A stretch of 64,000 nucleotides of DNA from Desulfobulbus rhabdoformis (GTDB lineage Bacteria; Desulfobacterota; Desulfobulbia; Desulfobulbales; Desulfobulbaceae), in contig NZ_JAFFQA010000006.1 in NCBI RefSeq assembly GCF_016919065.1, forward strand, positions 103,051-167,050, read 5' to 3'. Under the pieces are notes generated by a model. It made no database searches and had not been told where the DNA came from. It was given only the letters and a program-made list of their open reading frames with translations. Positions within the stretch are counted from its first letter, which is position 1; every line of letters begins with the position of its first letter. Shown here in pieces: positions 1 to 8,869 of the stretch. A program made the position numbers and the translations under genes.

Positions 1-13
1 TTAAACATAATAA

Positions 14-604
14 ATGAAATCACCAGACAAGCATCGTAAAATCATACGTGCTGCCACTAAAGTGTTCGCAAAAAAAGGCTTTTTCAATGCTCGAATCTCG
101 GACATTGCCAAAGAAGCCAAGGTGGCGGATGGAACGATATACCTCTATTTCAATAACAAGGCTGATATCCTGCTTTCTGTTTTCGAGCAGGAAATCGGGA
201 AGCTTATTGATCAGGTCGCGGGACTGTTGGAAAAGGAAACAGATCCGCAAGAAAAACTGCGCATCTTCATTACCAACCATCTTGAGGAAATGAAGAAGAA
301 CAGGTACCTGGCAGAGGTTATCCATATTGAACTCAGACAAACCTCCAAGCTGATTCGCGAGTACCGGAAAAATACGTTTAATGAGTATCTAGCGATTATT
401 GCCCAAATCATAAAGGAAGGCCAGGATAGCGGTGTCTTCCGTCAGGAGTTTCATCCACATGTTATGCGCCAGATAATCTTTGGCTCACTGGATGAAATTT
501 CCCGTTGCTGGCATGTGGGCAGTGACTGCTCTTTAACAACCGATGAAATGAGTGGCCAAATGACAGCACTCTTTCAAAGCGGCTTACTCGTTCAATCGGT
601 GTAG
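14..604 (+). CDS. TetR/AcrR family transcriptional regulator (FadR-like)
   Basis: A 196-residue protein with an N-terminal TetR helix-turn-helix (about residues 25-47, ending in the typical GTIYLYF recognition helix). An all-helical ligand-binding domain follows, as in the Bacillus FadR/DesT branch that senses acyl-CoA. TetR proteins repress nearby genes until a small ligand binds. The only genes seen nearby face the other way (greA), so the target probably lies to the left, outside the window, or elsewhere. A strong hairpin terminator follows. The family call is firm; the fatty-acid link is inferred from general resemblance only. Confidence 0.85.
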   Translation: MKSPDKHRKIIRAATKVFAKKGFFNARISDIAKEAKVADGTIYLYFNNKADILLSVFEQEIGKLIDQVAGLLEKETDPQEKLRIFITNHLEEMKKNRYLAEVIHIELRQTSKLIREYRKNTFNEYLAIIAQIIKEGQDSGVFRQEFHPHVMRQIIFGSLDEISRCWHVGSDCSLTTDEMSGQMTALFQSGLLVQSV

Positions 605-651
605 AGTGTTGTACGTTTCAGACGCGTGAGTCACAACAGTCTTGATAAAAT

Positions 652-687
652 AACGAAAGGACACCATGACGTGCCCTTTCGTTTTTT
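652..687 (+). terminator. Rho-independent terminator after the TetR gene
   Basis: A 9-bp perfect stem, AACGAAAGG at 652-660 with CCTTTCGTT at 675-683, is followed by a run of T. It lies between the convergent TetR gene and greA and ends the TetR transcript. It may also slow transcription coming from greA. Confidence 0.8.
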
Positions 688-696
688 CTAAGCTTC

Positions 697-1182
697 CTAC
701 TTAATTTTTCCTGCTTCAATATCAATCACCTCAAACTCTCGCATACCTCCGGGAGTTTTGGTGAGCACCTCATCACCTATCTCTTTTCCCAAAAGTGCCC
801 TTCCCAGCGGTGAAAGAACAGAAATCGATCCTTTTTTAACATCAGCCTCTTCAGGACCCAGGAGTTGGTAGGTGACCTCTGATTCGTTTGCCAAATCCAC
901 CAAAGTGACAACGGTTCCAAAGACAGCGCGATCCGTAGAAACTTTCGAGCAATCAATTACTTCAGCCCGGCTCAGTTTGTCCTTGAGTTCGAGGATCCTT
1001 CCTTCAGTCAGACTTTGCCGTTCTTTGGCGGCATGATACTCGGCATTTTCGCTGAGATCTCCATGCGCACGCGCAACCTCGATTGCCTTGACGATTTCAG
1101 GCCGCTCTACCCGTTCAAGCCGTTCCAGCTCATCACGCAGCTGCCGATTTCCTGCCAAGGACATCGGGATACGTTCAACCAT
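697..1182 (-). CDS. greA: Transcription elongation factor GreA
   Basis: At 161 residues it matches GreA (E. coli 158). The N-terminal coiled coil carries the family signature GDLSENAEY at residues 41-49, whose acidic residues at the coiled-coil tip help RNA polymerase cleave backtracked RNA in its secondary channel. The C-terminal half is the FKBP-like domain. The start at 1182 is supported by GGAGG about 9 nt upstream; the later Met7 lacks this. It is probably transcribed alone, since a hairpin at 1243-1270 separates it from the upstream aminotransferase gene. Confidence 0.95.
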   Translation of the reverse strand: MVERIPMSLAGNRQLRDELERLERVERPEIVKAIEVARAHGDLSENAEYHAAKERQSLTEGRILELKDKLSRAEVIDCSKVSTDRAVFGTVVTLVDLANESEVTYQLLGPEEADVKKGSISVLSPLGRALLGKEIGDEVLTKTPGGMREFEVIDIEAGKIK

Positions 1183-1242
1183 GTCAACTTTCCTCCATAA
1201 TAGTAGTCGCTGTACCCGGGTGGTAAGGGTACAAAAGAGAAG

Positions 1243-1270
1243 AAAGCGTTGGGCGTAGACCCAACGCTTT
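1243..1270 (-). terminator. Hairpin between aminotransferase gene and greA
   Basis: Perfect 11-bp stem AAAGCGTTGGG / CCCAACGCTTT with a 6-nt loop. On the minus strand it is followed by a pyrimidine-rich stretch, so it probably ends the aminotransferase transcript before greA. A further inverted pair, GTACCC/GGGTAC, lies at about 1212-1231. The lack of a clean T-run keeps confidence moderate. Confidence 0.6.
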
Positions 1271-1439
1271 CAGCTTTTGTATTTCATGTCAGATGGTTTC
1301 ATCTGATGAAAACATCTGTTATTTATATCGGTTTTATTCTATTGAGAATAATATAACATTAGAGCAGAGAGAGGATGGTTTTTCCAACAGCTTTTGTTGC
1401 ATACCAAAGACTCACTGCTTCTGCAAGTGTAACCAGTAA

Positions 1440-2627
1440 TCAATTTCCTTTGTAAAAACGAGCAATCGTTGCAACAACATACTCAAGTTGTTCAGTACTC
1501 AGCTCAGGATAAATCGGTAAGGCCAGGGAATCGGCTGCAGCAGCCTCAGCCACCGGAAAACTTTGAGCCCCATACCCGTGCTCAGCAATGCATTTCTGCT
1601 GGTGGAGGCAAAGCGGGTAGTAAATCTCACATCCGACCGAGTTATCCTGGAGATACTGTCGCAGTTCATCGCGTTTGGGTACATGAATCACAAATTGATT
1701 GTAGATATGGTGATTATGTTGTTCAGCTCCCTCCATTTGGGCGTACACAGCAGATGGCAGGATAACCGGATCATTGACCAGGCCAGCCTCTGCAAAAAGT
1801 TTGGTATAGGTGGCAGCGTTCTCGCGACGTCCGGCGTGCCAGCTCTCCAGATGTTCAAGCTTAATGGAAAGGACAGCGGCTTGGATCGGATCCAGACGGA
1901 AATTTCCGCCAACGCGTGAATGGTAATACTTGGGTTCTGCACCGTGATTACGATTCGAACGCAGTACCCCTGCATAATCCTCATTGGAAGTGGTAATCAT
2001 GCCGCCATCGCCAATACCGCCGAGGTTTTTGCTGGGAAAAAAGGAAAAACATCCCGCAAGTCCCATGCTACCGGCGCGCCGCCAGATGATTTCCCCGTTT
2101 TCTTCAAACGGATATTCGGCACCTATAGCCTGAGCGGCATCCTCAATGACCGGTACACCATACTCCTTGGAAAGGGCCATAAGCGGCTGCATATCCGCAC
2201 ATTGACCATAGAGGTGGACGGGCATCATGGCCTTGATGCGATTTGCACCTGCACGATCTGCTTGCAGAGCTTCAGCAGTGAGAACGGGATCCATATTCAG
2301 GCTTTTGGGAGAGACATCAACAAAGAGCGGCTTTGCCCCAACACGGAGAATCGTTCCCATGGTGGCAAAAAAGGTATAGGGCGTGGTTAAGACCAGATCG
2401 CCCGGGCCAACGTCAAGTGACATCAGCGCGTTCAGCAGAGCATCCGTTCCAGAGGAAACGCCAACGCCATACGAGGCTTGTGAATAGTGAGCCACCTTTT
2501 CCTCAAGCTCAGTCACTTCACGGCCGAGGATGTAGCCGGTGGAATCAAGAACGCGGGTAACAGCCTCGAGCATTTGGGAACGCAACGGGGCCAACTGTGG
2601 TTTCAGGTCAAGCAAAGGTACATTCAT
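1440..2627 (-). CDS. DegT/DnrJ/EryC1/StrS family aminotransferase
   Basis: A 395-residue PLP-dependent sugar aminotransferase of fold type I. Visible marks are the substrate-side segment SSGTDALLNAL near residue 60, the PLP-contacting EDAAQAIGA near 162-170, and the Schiff-base lysine in FFPSK (Lys200) followed by NLGGIGDGG. Relatives (WecE, ArnB, WbpE) transaminate keto-sugar nucleotides for surface polysaccharide. No glycan genes adjoin it here, so the exact substrate cannot be named. Confidence 0.9.
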   Translation of the reverse strand: MNVPLLDLKPQLAPLRSQMLEAVTRVLDSTGYILGREVTELEEKVAHYSQASYGVGVSSGTDALLNALMSLDVGPGDLVLTTPYTFFATMGTILRVGAKPLFVDVSPKSLNMDPVLTAEALQADRAGANRIKAMMPVHLYGQCADMQPLMALSKEYGVPVIEDAAQAIGAEYPFEENGEIIWRRAGSMGLAGCFSFFPSKNLGGIGDGGMITTSNEDYAGVLRSNRNHGAEPKYYHSRVGGNFRLDPIQAAVLSIKLEHLESWHAGRRENAATYTKLFAEAGLVNDPVILPSAVYAQMEGAEQHNHHIYNQFVIHVPKRDELRQYLQDNSVGCEIYYPLCLHQQKCIAEHGYGAQSFPVAEAAAADSLALPIYPELSTEQLEYVVATIARFYKGN

Positions 2628-2679
2628 GGGGACTACAAAAGAAAGAAGTTTGGGAAGAATGTTGAAAAGAACGAGGAGG

Positions 2680-3666
2680 TCAGGAGTTCTGATCTGTCGG
2701 TCCAGCAGCGAGGATCATCCCATCGCCGCTGAGAAAATCCTGAATATCAGGCATTTCTTTTTCGAACTGTTTACGTAATTTTTTAAGGAGGTTAGCCTCG
2801 ATTTGCCGGACCCGTTCTCTGGAGATGCTGAATTCATCGGCAATGGTCTGCAGCGTTCTTGGCTCATCGCTGAGTAGGCGTGTACTGAGAATGACCTGCT
2901 CCTTTTCATTGAGCTTGGTGCTCAGGTCTGCAAGAATTCCAGCAAGCCTCTCACGCATCTCCTGGCTGGCGACAACTTCTTCGATGCCTGGCCCATCGGA
3001 GGGGAGAAAGCTTTTCTGTTCATCTTCGGAATCACTACGCACCGGGGCCTCCAAGGAGACATCCCAGTTGTCCATCCGCTGACCCATCTCGATAACTTCA
3101 CTCTCTTTGACGTTCAACCGTTCTGCCAGTAATTTCACCTCAGGTTTAAACCCTTGGGATTCAAGGAGTTTTTTTTCCTTGTTCAGGCTAAAAAAAAGTT
3201 TACGTTGGGCCTGAGTCGTGCCGATTTTAACCAGGCGCCAGTTATCCATGATAAACTTGAGGATATAGGCACGAATCCAGTAGGCGGCATAATAGGAAAA
3301 TTTGACTCCTCGATACGGATCAAATTTTTTAGTCGCCTGCACCAGGCCGACATTACCCTCCTGGATCAGGTCCATAAAATTTTGCATCCAGTATTTCTGG
3401 AAGTCCATGGCGACTTTGACAACTAAGCGCAGGTTGGAAGAGACAAGACGGTAGGCTGCATCCGGATCGCCGGTCTCTTGAAAACGCACCGCGAGTTCTT
3501 CGGTCTCTTCGCGGCTAAGTAACTCATATTGACTGATCTCTTGCAAGTAACGGTGGAGGGCGGGGTTGCTTAATGCTGGCAGATTGTCATCTGTTGATGT
3601 CAGCATCAAAGCGTGCTGCGGGGCCTCTTTTGTTTCCACACTGTCTTTTTCGCTCTGATCTCTCAT
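2680..3666 (-). CDS. rpoH: RNA polymerase sigma-32-type factor RpoH
   Basis: A sigma-70 family protein of about 328 residues with regions 1.2, 2, 3 and 4. It lacks the long N-terminal region of RpoD. An RpoH-box-like segment, QRKLFFSLNK (about residues 154-163), marks the heat-shock subgroup. Region 4 ends with the helix-turn-helix containing SRERVRQIEA. The open frame extends to a GTG at 3717, but the ATG at 3666 gives the usual RpoH N terminus (MRDQ). It probably directs heat-shock gene transcription. It lies 52 nt upstream of the aminotransferase gene on the same strand. Confidence 0.85.
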   Translation of the reverse strand: MRDQSEKDSVETKEAPQHALMLTSTDDNLPALSNPALHRYLQEISQYELLSREETEELAVRFQETGDPDAAYRLVSSNLRLVVKVAMDFQKYWMQNFMDLIQEGNVGLVQATKKFDPYRGVKFSYYAAYWIRAYILKFIMDNWRLVKIGTTQAQRKLFFSLNKEKKLLESQGFKPEVKLLAERLNVKESEVIEMGQRMDNWDVSLEAPVRSDSEDEQKSFLPSDGPGIEEVVASQEMRERLAGILADLSTKLNEKEQVILSTRLLSDEPRTLQTIADEFSISRERVRQIEANLLKKLRKQFEKEMPDIQDFLSGDGMILAAGPTDQNS

Positions 3667-3875
3667 TAATCTCTGGTATATCGTTAGAAAACACAACCCT
3701 GCAAGGAGTAAACTCACATGCAGGGATCATGGGGTAAGTCTACCCGAAAAAATCAAAAAAAACACTTTAATATAACTATAGCCGCTTGTGGAGTTTTATT
3801 TTTACCCAATCTATGCTAAGGGTACCGGGCTTCCCCCAACCACGCATCTATTTTCCTTTCTTATCTTTGTAACGA

Positions 3876-5669
3876 ATGAATAATATACGAAATTTCAGCA
3901 TAATAGCCCATATAGATCACGGCAAATCCACTCTGGCCGATCGTATGATCCAACTCTGTAAAATGGTCACCGATCGTGAGTTTAAGGACCAGCTGCTCGA
4001 CAGCATGGATATCGAACGTGAGCGTGGTATCACTATCAAATCTCAGACGATCTGCCTTCCTTTTGTCGCTGATGACGGGAAAAGTTATATCCTCAACCTG
4101 GTCGATACGCCAGGCCATGTAGATTTCAGCTATGAAGTTTCTCGCGCGCTAGCTTCTTGTGAAGGCGCCCTGCTCCTGATTGATGCGGCCCAGGGTATAG
4201 AGGCTCAGACCCTAGCCAACCTGTATCTGGCCATGGAAAATGATCTGGAGATCATTCCGGTTATCAACAAAATAGATTTGCCTGCCGCGGAACCGGAAAA
4301 GGTTGCCGACCAGATAGAGGATGATCTAGGCCTTGAGGGTGAGGCTATTCAAAAATGTTCCGCCAAAACAGGCGAAGGCGTCCTTGAACTTCTCAACGCC
4401 ATTATCAAATACCTGCCGCCCCCCGAAGGCGATCCGACAAAACCCCTTGAAGCCTTGATTTTTGATGCCAATTACGATCCCTACCGGGGAACCGTCATCT
4501 CCGTACGCATCATTAACGGAACGGTGAAAACCGGTGACCAGATCGTGTTCATGTCCAATGGCGCTGAATACAAAATCGAGGAACTGGGGATTTTCCGGTT
4601 ACGCCGTGAAGCTCAGAAACAGCTTTCCGCCGGAGAGGTTGGGTATATCATTGCCGGGGTCAAGACTGTCTCCGACACGAGGCCTGGTGACACCATTACT
4701 CTTAAAGAAGCCCCCTGCCCTACACCCTTACCAGGCTTTAAAGAAGTCCAGCAGGTTGTGTTTTCTTCGCTCTACCCCATCTCCACGGATGATTACGAGG
4801 ATTTGGCGGCAGCCCTGGAAAAACTCAAGCTTAATGATGCTGCCCTCACCTTTCAAAAGGATTCTTCTGCCGCCCTTGGCTTTGGTTTTCGTTGCGGATT
4901 TTTAGGACTGCTTCACCTGGAGGTTGTCCAGGAGCGTCTTGAGCGCGAGTTTGATATTTCGCTTATCCTGACCGTCCCCACGGTTAAGTATACCTTTTTT
5001 CTCCAGGATAAGACCGAGGTGGTGGTTGACAACCCCTCCTATTTCCCTGATCCGGGCACCATAGACCGCATTGAAGAACCCTACATCAAAGCGACCATTC
5101 ACATTCCTGAACGGTATATGGGGGCGGTGATGACCTTATGCATGGAGCGCCGAGGTGAGAACACCAAATACCATTATCCCATGCCCGGTCGAATAGAATT
5201 TATCTGTGAATTACCACTTGCGGAGGTGATTTACGATTTTTATGATCGACTCAAATCAGTCACTCAGGGGTATGGCTCCTTTGATTACGAGTTGCTGGAT
5301 TACCGTCAAAGTGATCTGATCAAACTCGATATCCTGGTTAACGGAGAGCAGGTGGATGCGCTGTCGCAACTGACACACCGGTCTAAAGCTCGAGAACGTG
5401 GTTTAAAGGCCTGTGAGCAGTTGAAAAAAGAGATTCCGCGTCAGATGTTCAAAATCGCTATTCAGGCAGCCATTGGCTCAAATATTGTTGCCCGGGAAAA
5501 CATTTCAGCGCTGCGTAAAGACGTCACGGCAAAATGTTACGGTGGTGATATTTCCCGAAAACGAAAGTTGTTGGAAAAACAAAAGGAAGGCAAGAAGCGC
5601 ATGAAAACCGTGGGAAATGTTGATATTCCCCAACGTGCCTTTCTCGCAGTGCTTAAATCTGATCAGTAA
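3876..5669 (+). CDS. lepA: Elongation factor 4 (LepA)
   Basis: A 597-residue translational GTPase (E. coli LepA 599). The P-loop AHIDHGKS is at residues 11-18, followed by DTPGH and NKIDLP GTPase motifs. EF-G-like domains II, III and V and the LepA-specific C-terminal domain (GGDISRKRKLLEKQKEGKKR region) follow. LepA acts on ribosomes during initiation or biogenesis and back-translocation. It is divergent from rpoH. The roughly 200-bp AT-rich gap must hold both promoters, though I could not assign boxes. In E. coli lepA pairs with lepB; no signal peptidase follows here. Confidence 0.97.
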   Translation: MNNIRNFSIIAHIDHGKSTLADRMIQLCKMVTDREFKDQLLDSMDIERERGITIKSQTICLPFVADDGKSYILNLVDTPGHVDFSYEVSRALASCEGALLLIDAAQGIEAQTLANLYLAMENDLEIIPVINKIDLPAAEPEKVADQIEDDLGLEGEAIQKCSAKTGEGVLELLNAIIKYLPPPEGDPTKPLEALIFDANYDPYRGTVISVRIINGTVKTGDQIVFMSNGAEYKIEELGIFRLRREAQKQLSAGEVGYIIAGVKTVSDTRPGDTITLKEAPCPTPLPGFKEVQQVVFSSLYPISTDDYEDLAAALEKLKLNDAALTFQKDSSAALGFGFRCGFLGLLHLEVVQERLEREFDISLILTVPTVKYTFFLQDKTEVVVDNPSYFPDPGTIDRIEEPYIKATIHIPERYMGAVMTLCMERRGENTKYHYPMPGRIEFICELPLAEVIYDFYDRLKSVTQGYGSFDYELLDYRQSDLIKLDILVNGEQVDALSQLTHRSKARERGLKACEQLKKEIPRQMFKIAIQAAIGSNIVARENISALRKDVTAKCYGGDISRKRKLLEKQKEGKKRMKTVGNVDIPQRAFLAVLKSDQ

Positions 5670-5711
5670 GCACTCAGAGAGCGTATATCTTAACTCGCGT
5701 CGATGACCTTT

Positions 5712-5742
5712 CGAGCCCGTTTTTCAACCAAAAGCGGGCTCG
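5712..5742. terminator. Hairpin between convergent lepA and engB
   Basis: Stem CGAGCCCG (5712-5719) with CGGGCTCG (5735-5742), a 15-nt loop, and no T-run on either side. Its place between convergent genes suggests a shared transcription stop. Confidence 0.45.
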
Positions 5743-5804
5743 GTTCTCCGCTTCCATACCTGCCTAGCCCAAAACTCTGTTCCACTCCCCATTGAGGAAA
5801 GTTC

Positions 5805-6407
5805 TCAACTTTGGCCACCGTCGCCTGCGCCTGCAAGCTCGGCCAGGCGGGTGCGAAGTTCTCCCACCCCAAGCCCTGTTTTACTGGAAAAAATGACCCG
5901 ATCCCGTGCTTTCAGTGTCAGACCGGCATCAAGTGCTGCTGCGTTTTTGAACTGATCGTTTTTGCTGAGTTTATCGGCTTTGGTATAGACCGGAAGGAAG
6001 GGAACCTGCAGATAACGCAGCCAGTCAATCAGGTCACGATCGAGCTGTTTAAGCTCATGACGTACATCAATGATGACCACAATGCAGCGAAGCGTCTCAC
6101 GAGTCTCTACATAGCGGGTAATCAGTCCCTGCCAGCTCTGCCGAGTTTTCTGTGAGACCTGAGCAAAGCCATAACCGGGTAAATCGACCAGATACAGTGC
6201 CTCATCAACTAAAAAATAATTGAGACTCTGGGTTTTGCCTGGCTTGGAGCTGGTTTTGACCAGATTGGTGCGGCTGACCAGTTTGTTGATCAGGCTGGAC
6301 TTGCCCACATTGGAGCGTCCTGCAAAGGCGATATCAGGATAAAGGGGCTCGGGAAGCTGCCCGATGGCATGGGCAGAGAGCAGAAATTCAACTTTTTTAA
6401 AATTCAT
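5805..6407 (-). CDS. engB: Ribosome biogenesis GTP-binding protein EngB (YihA/YsxC)
   Basis: A 200-residue small GTPase. G1 is GRSNVGKSS at residues 30-38, G2/switch is KPGKTQSLN, G3 is DLPGYGFA and G4 is TKADK. This is the standard EngB architecture with no extra domain. The family is needed for maturation of the 50S subunit. It lies 38 bp downstream of hisG on the same strand and may be co-transcribed with the his genes. Confidence 0.96.
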   Translation of the reverse strand: MNFKKVEFLLSAHAIGQLPEPLYPDIAFAGRSNVGKSSLINKLVSRTNLVKTSSKPGKTQSLNYFLVDEALYLVDLPGYGFAQVSQKTRQSWQGLITRYVETRETLRCIVVIIDVRHELKQLDRDLIDWLRYLQVPFLPVYTKADKLSKNDQFKNAAALDAGLTLKARDRVIFSSKTGLGVGELRTRLAELAGAGDGGQS

Positions 6408-6445
6408 AAACAGCTCTCTCCCCTGCCCATCGGACGGATGACAAA

Positions 6446-7318
6446 TCAGATGACTTTATTGAGGGAATATTCAATGATACCTTCGGCCCCACCTTTTTTT
6501 AGCTTGGGAACGAGATCGCGTACCTGATGCTCGGAGATAACGGTTTCCACGGAAAACCACTCCTGCTTATACAGCTGAGCCACGGTGGGTGCATGGAGAC
6601 TGGGCAACATGTTGATCACAGTCTCCAGGTTTTCCTTGGAGACATTCATCTTCAAGCCGACGATACGATCAGCCCGCAGCGCCCCCTGAAGCAGCATGGC
6701 GATGTTCTCAATTTTTTCCCGTTTCCACGGATCCTGCAATGATGCCTTATTGGCAATCAGCTGGGTATTGGACTGCATCATCTCATAGATTACACGCAAT
6801 CCGTGTGCACGAATGGTAGACTCGGTTTCAGTGACCTCAACAATGGCATCACAGAGGCCGGAAACGACCTTCGCCTCCGTGGCACCCCAGGAAAAGGTAA
6901 TGTCCACATTCAGGCCGCGCTCTTTGAAAAATTTCTGGGTAACGTTGACAAGCTCGGTGGCGATCCGCTTGCCGTCAAGCTGCTCCACGCGGGTAATCTC
7001 AGAATCACCTGGTACCGCAATAACCCAGCGCGTTGGTTTTTTGCTCACTTTGGAATACACCAGATCGGCAATCACCTCGATATCGGACTCGTTTTCCTGG
7101 GTCCAGTCCTTACCGGTGATACCGGCGTCCAGCATTCCTGATTCAACGTAGCGAGACATTTCCTGGGGACGACAGATGGAGCAGGAAAGCTCTTTGTCAT
7201 CCACTTCGGGGAAATAGTTGCGCGAAGCCAATTTTATCTGCCAACCTGATTTGTCAAACAGGGCAATGGTCGCATCTTCAAGACTGCCTTTGGGAATTCC
7301 CAACTTCAATACACTCAT
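6446..7318 (-). CDS. hisG: ATP phosphoribosyltransferase HisG, long form
   Basis: About 290 residues, the long (HisG-L) form. It has a catalytic periplasmic-binding-like fold (KLGIPKGSLEDA at the N terminus, SGMLDAGITGKDW near residue 60) and a C-terminal ACT-like domain used for histidine feedback inhibition. It catalyses the first step of histidine synthesis, joining ATP and PRPP. The longest frame begins at 7378, but ATG at 7318 has a purine-rich GGAAAGAG just upstream and gives the family N terminus. The upstream extension would overlap hisI. Confidence 0.95.
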   Translation of the reverse strand: MSVLKLGIPKGSLEDATIALFDKSGWQIKLASRNYFPEVDDKELSCSICRPQEMSRYVESGMLDAGITGKDWTQENESDIEVIADLVYSKVSKKPTRWVIAVPGDSEITRVEQLDGKRIATELVNVTQKFFKERGLNVDITFSWGATEAKVVSGLCDAIVEVTETESTIRAHGLRVIYEMMQSNTQLIANKASLQDPWKREKIENIAMLLQGALRADRIVGLKMNVSKENLETVINMLPSLHAPTVAQLYKQEWFSVETVISEHQVRDLVPKLKKGGAEGIIEYSLNKVI

Positions 7319-7346
7319 TTCTCTTTCCTTACATTCAATCAAAGTT

Positions 7347-7733
7347 TTATTTTGAGCCGTATACCGCGTCGGGATCAAAAACCTTTGTGGCCTCTGTTAC
7401 CTCAAGCGTGTCTCCGGACACCTTTCTGTAAAAACAACTTCTGTAGCCTGTATGGCAGGCTGCTCCACCGAGTTGCTCTACCTTGTAGACAACCGTATCT
7501 TCATCGCAGTCGACCAGGACTTCTTTGATCATTTGAACGTGCCCTGATGATTCGCCTTTCAGCCATAACTTATTGCGGGAGCGACTCCAGTAATGGGCCT
7601 TCCCGGTTTCAAGGGTTTTTTCCCAGGCAAGCTGATTAATATAGGCAAGCATTAAAACTTCACCCGTTGCATGGTCTTGAACAATGGCAGGCAAAAGCCC
7701 GTTGCTATCTTTAGCAAAAGCGAGTTCTATCAT
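7347..7733 (-). CDS. hisI: Phosphoribosyl-AMP cyclohydrolase HisI
   Basis: A 128-residue stand-alone cyclohydrolase. It shows the [13 protein letters not shown] signature, the metal-binding DCDEDT motif, and the conserved cysteines in [11 protein letters not shown] that bind zinc. It opens the adenine ring of PR-AMP, step 3 of histidine synthesis. No HisE domain is fused, unlike enterobacterial HisIE. It heads a hisI-hisG pair; the other his genes are not in this window. Confidence 0.95.
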   Translation of the reverse strand: MIELAFAKDSNGLLPAIVQDHATGEVLMLAYINQLAWEKTLETGKAHYWSRSRNKLWLKGESSGHVQMIKEVLVDCDEDTVVYKVEQLGGAACHTGYRSCFYRKVSGDTLEVTEATKVFDPDAVYGSK

Positions 7734-8103
7734 GATAAATACTGTGGTGTGATGGGTGTGTAAAAGGGTTAAACAGGGTAACCTTTGAGAACATTAAACG
7801 GTCTTTTTTTAAAAAAAAGCATCAAACAAATGAAATACGTCTGATGATCATTAAAAACATTTGGATGCATGGCGCAGGAGGCAAAAGGACAGCCTGTATG
7901 TGAATACGAAAGCGGAAGATGCCCTCCTCGTCCTGATTTCTCCATTTTTTAATAAAAAGGGACAAGAAGGTGTGCACATTTATGCTGTTACGCATACTTT
8001 GTCAAGTCTTGCTTGGAAATTGGCTGGCTTGTAAAAAGACGTTCCATTGGGTATAGTCGCGCAAAACTGACCGCAAACCCTTTAATATACGGAATATCTA
8101 TCA
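7734..8103. other. Intergenic region hisI / FKBP gene
   Basis: A 370-bp AT-rich divergent region with no supported gene. It contains a T7/A8 self-complementary stretch at about 7803-7819 and should hold promoters for both flanking genes. I could not pick convincing -35/-10 pairs, a riboswitch or a tRNA. Confidence 0.5.
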
Positions 8104-8544
8104 ATGCCAACTGTTCAACTTTTTGATACTGTTTCAGTAAGTTATGTCGCCAAATCTCCAAGTGGAGAGGTGGTTGAAAGCGTCCCCGAAGAAAAACCCA
8201 TTACCCTGTCAATTGGTCAGGGAAGAATTCTCAAAGCTGTTGAGGCTTCGCTTATGGGCATGCAACCCGGTGATACGAAAACAGTCAATATTCAACCTGA
8301 AGACGCCTACGGTCCCTATCACAAAGCCTTGGTTCACGAGATCCCTCGTGCATCTTTTGAGGGGCGGATCGATCCCAAGCCAGGCATGATCCTCTCCCTG
8401 TCCGTGGAGCGCGACGGCCAGCAGCAACAGGTTCCTGCCACGGTCTTGGCCGCCGGGAACAACACTGTAACTATAGATTACAATCATCCTCTTGCCGGCA
8501 TGGTTATCAGCTACACCGTTAAATTGCATGCCATAGGTAATTAA
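8104..8544 (+). CDS. FKBP-type peptidyl-prolyl cis-trans isomerase (SlyD-like)
   Basis: A 146-residue protein of the short SlyD/FkpB group. It has N-terminal DTVSVSYVAKSPSGEVVES, EEKPITLSIGQGRILKAVEASLMGM, and the late FKBP strand IDYNHPLAG (typical DxNHPLAG). An IF (insert-in-flap) chaperone domain lies between. It lacks the histidine-rich metal-binding tail of E. coli SlyD. It is cytoplasmic, with no signal peptide, and probably acts as a folding helper and proline isomerase. A 9-bp-stem hairpin follows. Confidence 0.92.
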   Translation: MPTVQLFDTVSVSYVAKSPSGEVVESVPEEKPITLSIGQGRILKAVEASLMGMQPGDTKTVNIQPEDAYGPYHKALVHEIPRASFEGRIDPKPGMILSLSVERDGQQQQVPATVLAAGNNTVTIDYNHPLAGMVISYTVKLHAIGN

Positions 8545-8869
8545 TCCAGCCAGTTTACTGTAAAGAGATTTCCTGCTGAGAGTACGATGTATTCTTTTTT
8601 CTGCTCTCAGCAATCTTATAGTGGTTTTCCCTCCCCCCTTCCCCTCGCATTTCCTCATTTTCAACCACATGCCATGCCGTCAATCTGCACGGCAGATGTT
8701 CAATAGTTCCAAAGAATAACCTCTGCCTTAAAAAAATCTGTACAATCATCTTTCCACACGTACAATACTTCTAAGGTCGAGGAATTATGTGGTGCGCATT
8801 GGGACATTTAGCCCTACACCGTGACCTCGAAGGTTGAAGACGACACCATCTCATTAGGGAGAACCGTTT
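8545..8869. other. Upstream region of the chemosensory operon
   Basis: 325 bp without a gene. It begins with the hairpin at 8574-8612 and continues through a C-rich tract into the cheA leader. The cheA start is preceded by a GGGAGAA Shine-Dalgarno-like stretch. I found no convincing flagellar sigma-28 or sigma-54 promoter. Confidence 0.4.
8574..8612 (+). terminator. Hairpin downstream of the FKBP gene
   Basis: Perfect 9-bp stem TGCTGAGAG / CTCTCAGCA with a 21-nt loop, 30 nt after the FKBP stop. There is no clean T-run after it, so its role as a terminator is only likely. Confidence 0.4.
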